This document shows positions 18,445 through 28,177 of a DNA stretch of 28,177 nucleotides, piece by piece. Under the pieces are notes generated by a model. It was not told the DNA's origin and ran no database searches. It worked only from the letters and a program-made list of their open reading frames with translations. This stretch comes from Heterobasidion occidentale (Eukaryota; Basidiomycota; Agaricomycetes; Russulales; Bondarzewiaceae). The first letter of the stretch is position 1. Every line of letters begins with the position of its first letter. The translations under genes and the position numbers were made by a program. The stretch is from positions 1-28,177 of the forward strand of contig JBCAQO010000135.1 in assembly GCA_039111635.1 (NCBI GenBank), in the 5' to 3' direction.

Positions 18445-19928
18445 CTAAGCCTCGACCGACCTTGTGAGAGCCTTCAGCTCATTCACTTCTAAACCAAACT
18501 GGTCATGGCGGTCCGCAACACCAGTTTTGGTCTCGAAAAACTTATGCAAGGACTCTTTTTCTTCTTTGGAGAACTCTCCCTGATGAGATGTCACGTATGT
18601 ATGTAACAGCCTGTAAACGAGGATTAGCTCGTTCCATGGCAATAAGGGCCTACGAATGAATGAAAGACTTACCTGACAACCTTCTCTTCGAAATCAACAT
18701 CACCTTCCCTTTCTCCGTCTGCGCCATATGGTGTTGGAGATGTGAGTTCGCGGATGAGAACTGAAAGGATGTTGTGTTCGCGCAGCGCCCGAAGGGTGGC
18801 CGGTGCTGTTGCTACAGACATCGGATTGGACAGCATAGATGCGTGTGAGTTCGCATGTACGGGCGCATGTTGCGTTTCAGGTGCATGGAGCGTTGCGCTG
18901 GTGCTTGCTTCGGCGTGAGCTCGCGACGAGGTCGATCCGGATGATGATGGCGACGATTGATGGGACGGCACGTTCACGGGCACCAAGAGCGTGTTAATAA
19001 GGAAGGCAGTTTTGCGTCGCACGTTTATATTTGAATCTAGGCGGAAATTCAGCAACCCCGCACACGCAGCCGACAGTGAGATACATTGTAAAAGGGTCTC
19101 CTCGATTGAGCCGCCAAAAAGGGGTTTATAGACGAGATGCATATTCCCCTGCATTATGCAACAAGAACGGAGACCGGAGATATGACTGTGGACAAACCTT
19201 CGAGAGCCGATCGGAGCACATCCCAGCCGCCTGCATGATCTAACTGACTGACCGCGGTAGCATTTAGCTTCAGCAGGACAGAAAGGGTATACACTGCCTT
19301 AGATCTGAGCTGCACAGATTTGACCGAAGGCAAAAGGAAGGAGAGGATTACAGAGAGAGGATCTAGAGAGAGATACTGACATCGTGGTCGATTAAGGAAT
19401 TCAATATGGACTGCTGAGACGGAGTAGCCAAGATACGTACAGCGTTCTGTGCAGCAGGGTTGTTTTGAACAGCCGTTCCTATCACCCACATAGCCTGCAC
19501 CTTGATATCTTCTGTCGATGTAGGTGATGTCAACAACTTTTGAAGAGGATCCCACATTTTAAGTTTCGAAAGATCTGCATAGACGATCGGTCGAGCACAG
19601 AGGAATGCTTTTTGACAGAAACGACTGACCGTTTGCATTGTCAATGTTTTCAACGAGCTTGATAATTGTATATAAGTCCGTATATCGAGAGGGAGACACT
19701 TGGTAGACGGACCATTTCAAGATCATCCAACGCGGCGATCCTCTCATCCTCGCTAATTGCTTCATCCATTGCCTTCTCCAAAGCTTCCTTCATCAATTCT
19801 GAGTCCGGCCGGCCCAGAATGTGATCTATTATCGCAGGGTCCAAATCTTTTCGTGGTGCAGGTGCAGTCTGACCATCATCGTTTGAGCTGCCAGAGTTTT
19901 CAAGGCTCCATCGTAAGAGGCTGTCCAT
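18445..19928 (-). CDS. FES1: Hsp70 nucleotide exchange factor Fes1
   Basis: This cytosolic armadillo-repeat protein releases ADP from Hsp70 and supports folding and degradation of misfolded proteins. Exons: 19713-19928, 19630-19657, 19441-19574, 19198-19375, 18673-19036, 18445-18610, giving 361 aa. The N-terminus MDSLLRWSLENS is the family hallmark, followed by DLDPAIIDHILGRPDSELMK. The arm repeats include MLVENIDNANDLSKLKMWDP, VQAMWVIGTAVQNNPAAQNA, LRSKAVYTLSVLLKLN and NVRRKTAFLINTLLVP. A Ser/Thr/Ala/His-rich insert (residues ~205-270) separates the last repeats. Two introns use unusual donors (GTCCGT at 19712 and GTCAGT at 19629). Intron 4 (19037-19197) is 161 nt, with no snoRNA that I can see. 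All phases agree. Confidence 0.93.
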
Positions 19929-20566
19929 CTTGGAAGATCGTTGGTGGAGATATTGATGCTGAGGTTAGATACCACAGGTACGGAAGACAGAGATTAAATT
20001 TATGTTCGCATGGAGGATGGAGGCGAAACTTCAAGCGAGTTGCAGAACGTAAGAGAACAAATTCCAAATGCGGAAGTCGTCGAAATGACGCGTCTGTGGC
20101 AGGACGTTGGGACTCCCTCCCATCTCGCATCTTCCCCTTTCTCATCTTTAGTAACCTTTGCATCTCTTATCCCAAAACCGCTTTTGCTATGAGATATTGT
20201 GTCTCTCTGTCATACGAACTCTCCGACTAATGCTGATTTACGCAAAACATAGTAATGATGTCCAAGTGTGCGTTGATCAAGATACCCTCACATCGGTATA
20301 CCTTCATTGCGCTGGAATACAGGGCGCATCTCAATCACATACAGCAGAATCTAACTGGATAGCCGAGAAATTGAGATTCTTAATTGGCGGACCCGACAGA
20401 TGAAAAGGCCTATGATAACAGTCAAGATTGGGGAATTTCAATGCTTCGCTTCATCGCCCGAATCTGTTGTATGATATGATAGAAGGTTTCTACTTTACAG
20501 GAGCACAATTATATAAGTATACCTAGAGCCTTCCTTCTAAGGACCTGCTATTTGTAAATCAACAAC
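19929..20566. other. FES1 promoter region
   Basis: This is about 640 bp between the FES1 start and the 3' end of the F-box gene, both on the minus strand. Open frames in it are short and featureless. No heat-shock element array stood out by eye. Confidence 0.5.
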
Positions 20567-22431
20567 TTAAAGGCCGTCGTCAGAGCAAAACACCTCCGGC
20601 ACAAACTCCTTGAGCTGATCGAGGTGACGTTCCGAAGCCGAACAGTTCTTGAGATCAAGCCTCTTGAGTGGCACTGACAGCTCCTCACGCATCTCGAGGA
20701 CAGCTTTGAACCATTTTCTAAACCGAGTCCTTTCAGGAGTACTGTTATCGACGTCAACACTGGAGAGGTGGATCGAACGAAGACTGGGAAAAGGAACAGT
20801 CTGCATGTGGGGTACTCCAACTTCTGCGTCGCCTCGAGATGTAGAGTTTGAGACCGGCTCTAGTGCACTGCATAATTGAAATTTTAGCCTAGGGCCCCAC
20901 ATGAAGATGCGCTGCAGATTTGGACATGATAGGAGTGATGGTGTAAACCAATCCGACTTCACATCTTGGTAAAATGTGAATCCTAGCATCCACACTTCAG
21001 GAAGACAAAGGGATCTGTATACCGGGTATAGTTTGTTGAGGGCGTCTGATCCATCCTTGCCGTGAGCACGATAGTTAATGCCAATTGTAGGGTGCTTTGG
21101 AAATTTACTGAGAGGTTTATCGCAGGGGATGTCGCATGTAAATCGCCATGCAAAGACACTAAATATCCCATTGTTATGATTATCCGTTACCTGAAGCATA
21201 CGGATAGGTTCCACACCACCTGACTTGCCGCTCGCCGTCTCAAGGATGGGAATGAAAGCTTGAAGATCATCGGCAGGTCCTTCTGCATGGGGAGTGAGGC
21301 CAATGGACACCGTTGGTGGAATGTGGATGCTGGAAATAGCAACGGCGCAGCTTCGCAATGGCCCTTCCAACGAGATTTTCGAAAGCTGAGGAAGTATGAT
21401 AGGGGAATGCCGGGTCTGACTACGAATCGAGATGCCATGGGCAGCGCGGCAGATAGTTTTCGATGCGCAGAGATTCGAGGCAATGCAGCTTCGACAAGGA
21501 ATTGAAAAACTGATCAGTCGATGGCAAATATTCAGGAGGTGGTGACCTTAACCGTATGTCCAGCGTAGTAATGTTCTGCAAGATTGGGATGTCCAAGGAA
21601 ACGATGAGACCAATAAATCTAGCCTTGCGGAGGCGAGGGGTATATGAGGCAAAGAGATTTGCAGGAACGTGCAATATGGAACTACCCAAGGCTGTCTCCA
21701 AGATTGTGATACGTTCTAGCATGGGAGCAGGCTGTAGTAGAGTATGGATAACTTGCGAAAGGCGGTCGATAGTATCTGAAATTTGAAGGGTACGGATGTG
21801 GGACAAATGAGGTGCGAATTCCACCTCAACTGGAGATGCCTTCCCCAGTGGGTCCGCCAAAGGGTTCCATTGAACATTAACTGGTAAGGATTGCGCGCGA
21901 GCGAGCATCAAAGGCACCCACTTCGCACCAAGGCCGTTGGTGATTGTTGTCCAGAGAGAGAGGTGTGCAAGAGCAACTTGACGCCAGTGACGGCAGACAT
22001 GGGTGACTTTGATCCACCCCAAGTCGCGAGCCTTGTGGTGCACCATGCGTTCCGGGGAGGTCTCTCGCACCAGCTGTGAGCCAGCTCCAAGGCTGAGAAG
22101 TAGGAATATTTGCGCTAGTATCTCGGAAGGAAGGCGGGACACAGGGACATAGGCATTGTGCCGGGTGCGAATGGAGGATGTTATGAGGTCCAAGGAGCAC
22201 AGATCGGCGTCGATGATCTGCAAGCAATTCGTCGACTCTCTGCTCTCATGGATGGATCCCAGTAGAGCGTCGAGAGCTGCCAATCTTGGTGCTGCCACGA
22301 CAGACCAATAGTTAGGAAGGCTACTTGGCAGCAGATGCCACCAATCAGCTCAGGTCAAACAATACATATGATAGGTGCGAGCATAGAAGTCACCTTGAAT
22401 CCAAGGTGCCGTCTTTCGGTGTGCGATCCAT
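20567..22431 (-). CDS. F-box-like protein with LRR-like body (apparent frameshift)
   Basis: F-box proteins link substrates to SCF ubiquitin ligases; this type is greatly expanded in Agaricomycetes. A likely first exon is 22394-22431 (MDRTPKDGTLDS), joined by a 109-nt intron to the exon starting at 22284. The frame then encodes a helical lead, the F-box core (VPVSRLPSEILAQIFLLL), LGWIKVTHVCRHWRQVALAH and LSLWTTI, and about 400 residues of LRR-like sequence. The frame ends at a stop at 21420, shortly after LESLRIENYLPR. The same protein evidently continues one base over, from about 21440 down to the stop at 20567 (PIILPQLSKISLEGPLRSC ... FVPEVFCSDDGL). No intron restores the frame. The gene is therefore a recent pseudogene or carries a 1-nt sequence error. 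The first exon is tentative. Confidence 0.75.
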
Positions 22432-24279
22432 GAACAGAGACAGAGGAGTTGGTATATGAATTCTTGATTGTACAAGTGTAATCAGTGATCTCGAGGCTTC
22501 GTGTATAGCTTTAATGAAGAGCAGTGGTCGTACCGATTCCAAACGAGCGACGAAGGATATGTGGCTCTTCAGAATTTAGAGACCGACCCGCGGACTTTGA
22601 AGGTGCAGCGAAGGAGGACCAAGGCTGACTGCAAATACTCCGTGATGTTATCCGAGAGTGCTACTCTACGAACAAGACACTGACTGCAATTCGATACGGA
22701 GGAGGTCGTCCAATCTGACTCGTAACGAACGAAGCAAAGCATGGTGTCCAGTGTCCTATATCATCAGGGTTAATAGCGAATCATAGCAAAAAGCATCTGA
22801 AAGCAAGCTTATCCATAAGACAAATACATCGAGGACCTCCGGCTCCAAGGAGAACACAAATCCAGCTAAATATGTCGTCAGGCCGGAGGACTTGGCCTAC
22901 ATCTTTGCAGTATCAAAGCCATCGAGCATCAAGCTTCAAGAACCGTTACGACCTTGTGATGATCAGATACGAGGACTGCAGGGATTTTATTACCTGGTGA
23001 GGCGAGGCCAACACATAAAAGCTGGCCAAAAACCCCTTGAGGATTGCAGGACCAAAAGGGTCTGATGTGACTCGCACCGATGCACTCCGCAAGCATAAAA
23101 AAACCACAGCGGAAGAGCATGTGATGCTCAGTTGATGTATCTAACAACTAGAGTGGAGAGGCTTTAGCGACTGGGACGGAGAATAGTGCTAGTAGAAAAC
23201 TGAGGATTAAAAAAAAGGGTTGATGGGCTGTCACTCCAGAACCAATTAGCTCTTACGTTTTCCTGCATAATGTACTACTTAGGCGTATCTTCACAGATTG
23301 TGTACTTGTTGCCGATATATGACTCGGGTTCTAGCCACGCTTTTCATCGCCCTCGAATTCAGATGACGCAATCTATGATTCTGATGCAGCCGATGTTCAA
23401 CGTTATGGTTTGGCACAGAGAAGAACATATATAGTCTCTGTGAAAGGAGGATAAACTTATGATATTCGACTCATCATCAAAGAATCAGCTTGCATACCAG
23501 TATGCGTTGTCAACAATGTCGTCACCACTGCCCTGTTCATCGGGTCTCTCTCATCACCATCCTAATGCAATTTCATGAAGACCTACAGGTCGTGATTTGG
23601 AAATCTAGATGGAGATCTCGAGCGCCGAGATGACATTAGATTGTTTGTTGTCTGAGAAAACAGAGTTGGTAAGGTCGTGAACCATGATTGCATTGCTCTT
23701 CAGGTTTGATGACGGTCTGTAGAGATGATGTTTGAACCCTTTCGTAACTCATGTCGGAGAGGAGATGCTGCTAATCAGCCATGGCTGAGAATATGGAAGG
23801 ACTAGAAGCCCATCTTCACTAGAATCACCGGAAACAGACGCTGCTTGACCTTAGTAAGTCAAGTTCTGCCATTCATTAGTCACTCGAGGATGTATCCTTT
23901 AGACTTGCGTCCCGGTATTCGTTAGACATGCAGCTCAATGTGAATAACGGCCTATAACAGCCTGTTGGCGTGTTGGATGTATGCCGCTGGAGGATTTGCA
24001 AGATTAGAAAGCCAATCTGTTTTCTCACGCTTACTAGCAGAAAGGTTGGCAGGGAAGGTCGTTCTTTGGTTGAACGTCGAATGCTGATCGCTGAGCCTTA
24101 TGGTAAGGTTTGTTAGGATTTGACAGACATTTGATCTATTCGATTCCTCTTCACTGATTCAAGATTGCCCTAATCATTCAATAAGGAATAACGACGGTAC
24201 TCAGGCACAGCCTGAATCAACTAATAACACTAATAACAGAAGCATTGTCGCACAAGGAAAGACTTGAAGCCCTATCATT
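22432..24279. other. Gene-poor region, about 1.85 kb
   Basis: Only short frames occur and none has family features or splice partners. Isolated RUGAUGA-like boxes (22958 on plus; 23550 region on minus) have CUGA boxes at suitable distance, but no rRNA complement that I recognise. No terminal repeats, target-site duplications or transposase remains were seen. It may hold promoter sequence for the F-box gene and decayed DNA. Confidence 0.5.
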
Positions 24280-25179
24280 CTAAGCCGACGTGAGGCCATT
24301 CGCAGTCTGTGTGATCACAGAGGGTTGCGTACCATCTACAAAGTGGAGTGTCAGAGCCCACACGTAGCCATATGAACAAGACATGACATACCGGTGAAGG
24401 ATGTGCCGCACAGGTTCTGGTAGGTAGAAATGTCATCTGGTGTCCAATAGCTAGGAAAGTCGTTATTGATGGTGTTATACACCTGCTTCATGCAGCGGCT
24501 GCAGATGCCACTCGTAACAGTAGCAGTATCCAAAGGACCGGTAGCGAAGGCAGCGTCTAACATGACAGAGACGAGGTTGTCGCCGGTGAGCGTGCCGGCC
24601 TTGCTTTCGATGTTAGTAAATAGCTCAGTGAAGCAGAGCTGGTTCACACGGTTACTACGAGGAAGAGGTGAACACGGAGACACGGCAAATAAAATTATAG
24701 TGGGAAGCGTACTCTTTCAAGCAGGCAATCTTACGTGCTGTAGGGTAGACGTTTTGTATTGCTGCGATAGCATATTCAACGGTGTAGTTCGTTTGACCGG
24801 CGGAATTGAGGTCGATAGAGCAACCCGAAATAACGGTCTCGGCAACAGTAGCAAGACTCTGGTTTGTGCAGGCACTCTGAGAGCAGAAGTCTGTGAACCA
24901 AGTATTGATGGGAGCAACGAGAGAGGCGTTGGCGTCGATACTGGCAAAAGGGATGAAACCCGCTAAGTTAAGACACGAGGCCTCTGGAGACGTCGCGATG
25001 CTGGAAAGTGTGGACTGGCACTGGCTTGATAATTCATAACTGTGATGATTGGGGCAAAATGTCAGTCTACTGACACACGGACACAAAAGTCATGATGCAA
25101 GAAGCACGTACGACTGGGCAGAGACGGAGGACACGCTTCCTACAATCAACGCGATGGCTACAATGGTAGAGGAAATCAT
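24280..25179 (-). CDS. Secreted cysteine-rich protein of unknown function
   Basis: The exons are 25112-25179, 24713-25039, 24392-24654 and 24280-24335, with introns of 56-72 nt, giving 237 aa. The N-terminus is a clear signal peptide (MISSTIVAIALIVGSVSSV, likely cut after SAQ), and intron 1 falls at the cleavage region. The mature part has ten cysteines, an even number as expected for disulfides (for example FCSQSAC, SGICSRC), and NAS, NQS and NYT glycosylation sites. It is mainly helical, and has no catalytic signature that I know. The end (GTQPSVITQTANGLTSA) lacks a hydrophobic GPI signal, so it is probably released. Secreted proteins of this build recur in Agaricomycetes, often as small families. 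Ser/Ala-rich stretches and high sequence variability are usual. The role is unknown; a wall or effector-like role is a guess. Confidence 0.8.
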
Positions 25180-27370
25180 GATGATTGCAAGATTGCGTTC
25201 AACGGGGTAGAGAGAAAGGTGGGAGATGCGGGGACGGAAAGCTTTTCGATCCCGACAAGCGTTTGCGTTGCCTTTTATCTAAAAATGAGTCTGTGGCATA
25301 CTGTGGCATGCATCGCCTCCACTCTCGAGGCTCCGCCGTTCTGTTCCGCCATTGTGAGTGTCCCCTTGTTTGGTCGCTGTGTTTGGCCTCTCGAAGAAAG
25401 CTGGCGCAGGCAGTATCCCCGCTTTGCATGTTTGTTGCTCGCATCCGAGATAGACCTTGGGATTCGGTTTGGTCGAATGTGAAAAGACTGTGAAAAGGCC
25501 GGGTACGTCCATCGATCAGGCTGCCACCTGCTCAATAAATATGTAGATTGCCCTCTGATACCACTCGATTGTCGTGTGCTTGTGCGCGCGATGTGTCCCT
25601 TCGCCTTCTGTATGTGCTGAGTGTCAGACTCGTTCTTGGCTCTCCCTTGCTCCTACGTACCAGAACGCAGTGACGCTATCCATGTTGAGTCTCAGCGTTT
25701 TTTCGTTTATGATACTGCTGATATCTTGTGAAAGAGAGCTCAGTATATGGCTTTGGACATGGCTTTGTACAATGGATTGGGGGCTGAAAGCATATCGAAG
25801 ACTGAGGTTGAGGATTAGGCGATGTGGGGATTGCTTCGACATGAACGCTTACCGCTGTCGCCGTATCAGTCAAGGACAAGCTGGCAGATGGCCTACGCAG
25901 CGCCAATGGCATTTTGTCTTCGCAATCCAATGTATCATCGACGGTCGGGTTCGGTTGGGCGAAACGACGTTGGAGCGCGAGCGACGGCACGCAAAGGGGA
26001 GTTCCGGCAGGCTCAAGCACGCGACGCGAGACCCCGAAGCCCCCTAGAGCGGGCCTGAAGATCCCGCCAGTAGCCCAGAGTAGCCTTCCACCAGTCCTCC
26101 ACCACTGCTCTCCACCTTGATAAGCTTTTTTGTAACTGTGTTTCGTGCGCGGAAAAATGCATTTCGGCTTGATCTTGGTGTCGACCTGTCCTCAGACGTG
26201 TCTGTTTGGTACCGGTTCGCGCTCGGCTATCTTGCCGTCCTGAACTCGTTTGCAACTGTACTTTTCGACAATCTGTGTGAGATCGCAGCCGCCGCCTCTC
26301 TCCAATGATGGAAATACACAGGTGATGGTGGTGGTAGACATGACCAGAGCGCACGCTCTCCGGTATGCACCCCACCCCTTCAAACAGCATGTGCCATCTA
26401 TCTCCTGTATCAACTTCTCATTATCGATCTCGCCCTCACTTGGTGGTGCTAGCCTTCTCCCCGCACCCGCACGCCTATCCTGAAAACGCGCTGGAAGGAC
26501 CGTGGGCGATGTCCCTCAGAGGCACTCCATATTGCGCTGCTTCACGCAGCTGAAGATCTGGCATGCCTTCTCTCCCGCTGCACCGTGGGCACATGCTAGG
26601 CTCCCCACGGCCCACGGGCGTGCGCAGTGCTCCCCCTCGCATCTCTCCCCTCGCCTGTCGAATCCAGCGAGCACCTCAACACGAAAGCCGCTCTGCACAA
26701 ACGTCCGCCCGAATTAAAATCCAGATCACGGGCTCCCGCGATTCTGTCCCCATACACGACGCAATGCATGGCCCCGTGATATCGATTGTCGACGAGAAAG
26801 GAGAGAAGCACAGAAGTGGAGGCCCGGCAACGATCCGTTGGTAAATCGTACGCATATCTCGTGTAGGTCCCTTCTTCACCCCTTGCCCAGGGCGTGTCTC
26901 GATCGCACATGCTGTACATACTTGACTTCTACACCACTTGAGCTTCGACAGGTTCGCAGGTCGTGCATTGATATCACTCCATGTTCAACATCATACGACA
27001 CGATATCTGTCGTTGTCCTGCCCCTCATGCAGAGTCCGGCGAAGAGGTGTCTTGACCAAAACTAACGATAAAAGCATTACATCTAGATCCCAAACTTGAA
27101 AGGACTGCGGGCTGACCAACCAACTACGGTAATACAGCAACTGCAAGCACGGCGCAAGCACGCACCAGACTAACATCGGACTTCAACTCAGACGCCGACT
27201 CCGCACGCATGCAGAGGAGAACAGACTGACTGACTACACATAGCATCTTCTGTGCAACGACAGCCATGTCGGAGTGTTTTAGCCATTCTCGGCCGGCCCT
27301 TGTGGTGCGTACCAGCAGTGCTGAGAACAATACTCGGGAACACAATTGGTGTTTTTGAAGTCCGCACGCT
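25180..27370. other. Region without a supported gene, about 2.2 kb
   Basis: The left end holds the promoter of the secreted-protein gene (a minus-strand GATAAAAGG near 25272-25280 is TATA-like). Open frames on both strands overlap and contradict one another. The most protein-like is a minus frame near 26010-26160, which encodes a Trp-rich amphipathic helix (WRAVVEDWWKATLGYWRDLQ). It has no convincing start, neighbour exon or family. I see no transposon or RNA gene. Confidence 0.45.
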
Positions 27371-27378
27371 TATATAGA
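27371..27378 (+). promoter_or_regulatory. TATA box of the right-edge F-box-like gene
   Basis: TATATAGA lies about 75 bp before the ATG at 27453, with a C-rich leader between, as in many fungal promoters. It supports 27453 as the translation start. Confidence 0.5.
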
Positions 27379-27452
27379 AAGCTGCCGCTGCCACATCTCG
27401 CATCCATTGTCGCTACGAAGCCAACCCCCCACTACTCCTCATAGCAGCCAGC

Positions 27453-28177
27453 ATGTCCAACAACCCTAATGCGGTGCCCGAAGACGCACTCGATCCGAGG
27501 TGTGTTCTCCAGCGATCTTCAGTAGCAATCTATTCCGCGTTTACTCAACCAGTGACATATTTACATTGCACATCGGCAGCAAACCTGATCATTGGACGGT
27601 TTCCATGGGCGTTAGGCTCAAGACACTCAACGCGTTCATCAACTCTGTCGCCGTGACAAGCCATGCCATCGATCCCTTGCGAGTACTTGATGTTGAGATG
27701 TCCAACGTGAACGGCCTGGTTTCATGTGTTCGCACCCGATACGAGGCATTTTCCTTCCGTGTCTAAGTTTTCCTTCAATGAACTAGCTCGTGGTATCTTG
27801 CATGGCAGTCAGGCAGTTGAGCCGAAGCTTGGATCCGCAAGAGATGCCTTGAATCCCGAGTATGTTGTCTTGCCACACCTCAATCTAAGGTTCGACTGGC
27901 TAATTTTGCTTTGTGGCATCCAGAGCTACCGACTGTTGGTCGGAGATCGCGCGCACGAGGTTTTCAACCTTGGATGCCGTCATCAATGATGTTTACAATG
28001 ACAATCCCAAGAAGGCGCTACGGATTCTGGAGGCCGAATTACTGAACCTGAAACACGTATTATCAGTCGTCTGCTGGCTACGCAATGGATGCCGTCCAGT
28101 GTCTCGCATTCCCCTGAAATCCTGGCACGCATCTTCTGGTTTTGCGGCCAAGATCCGACGCGTTCTCCGGAGGACAG
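27453..28177 (+). CDS. F-box-like protein, 5' part, cut by the window end
   Basis: Exon 1 (27453-27499) encodes MSNNPNAVPEDALDPR and ends at a GTGTGT donor. Its phase fits the acceptor CATCCAG before 27923. From there the frame reads ATDCWSEIARTRFSTLDAVI and NDNPKKALRILEAELLNLKH, the usual coiled lead of Agaricomycete F-box proteins. The F-box itself (SVSHSPEILARIFWFCG) follows at 28090-28150, but one frame over: a shift of two extra or one missing base lies near 28066. An alternative upstream exon ends at 27859 (SARDALNPE) with a GTATGT donor and joins the same acceptor. The internal structure is therefore unsettled, and the gene may be broken. The C-terminal body is outside the window. Confidence 0.45.

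Noticed and set aside
22958..23064. GTGATGA and CTGA boxes spaced like a C/D snoRNA
   Set aside because: The bases before the CTGA match no rRNA segment I recall, and there is no terminal stem or host intron.
26013..26160. Trp-rich minus-strand helix (WRAVVEDWWKATLGYWRDLQ) as a gene
   Set aside because: There are no supporting exons, promoter or family, and plus-strand frames overlap it.
1..28177. CRISPR arrays, transposases, LTRs or bacterial operon signals
   Set aside because: None were seen; the window is nuclear fungal DNA and the few repeats found are short and local.

Overview
The window is nuclear DNA of a filamentous basidiomycete, most likely an Agaricomycete. The evidence is the gene structure (many short introns, mostly 50-65 nt, with GTRNGT donors and CTNA-type branch sites), compact spacing, an AKR1-type palmitoyltransferase, F-box genes of the mushroom-forming-fungus type, and a cysteine-rich secreted protein. 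Exon structures were worked out by hand from splice signals, reading-frame phase and remembered family sequences; no alignment was run.

Layout, left to right. A membrane-protein gene runs off the left edge (- strand). Next come a 206-aa coiled-coil protein (976-1762, +), a UbiA-family aromatic prenyltransferase with 7 introns (2337-3714, -), a single-exon Ser-rich protein of unknown function (5278-6666, +), the ankyrin-DHHC palmitoyltransferase AKR1 with 9 introns (7635-10299, +), and translation elongation factor 1-gamma (10699-12561, -). These are followed by a small single-pass membrane protein (13363-13861, +), a multi-pass membrane protein with a GC-AG intron and an apparent 1-nt frameshift (15710-17204, +), the Hsp70 nucleotide exchange factor FES1 (18445-19928, -), an F-box gene with an apparent frameshift (20567-22431, -), a secreted 10-cysteine protein (24280-25179, -), and the start of another F-box-like gene cut by the right edge (27453-28177, +).

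The most interesting content is non-coding. Two unusually long putative introns on the - strand (12917-13094 and 17790-17956), which do not belong to any protein gene I can assemble, each hold a candidate C/D-box snoRNA. The first has 13 nt complementary to the peptidyl-transferase-centre segment of 25S rRNA. Its guide position falls on the G equivalent to yeast G2815, the target of snR38. The second has 11 nt complementary to 18S rRNA and its guide position falls on the G equivalent to yeast G1126, a target of snR41. The two predictions were derived separately and both land on known 2'-O-methylation sites, so two small spliced snoRNA host genes are likely here.

The genes do not form a metabolic cluster. 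They are mostly housekeeping functions (protein synthesis, chaperone cycle, palmitoylation, rRNA modification) mixed with fast-evolving F-box and secreted genes towards the right end. The stretches 3715-5277, 13862-15709, 22432-24279 and 25180-27370 hold no gene that I can support firmly.
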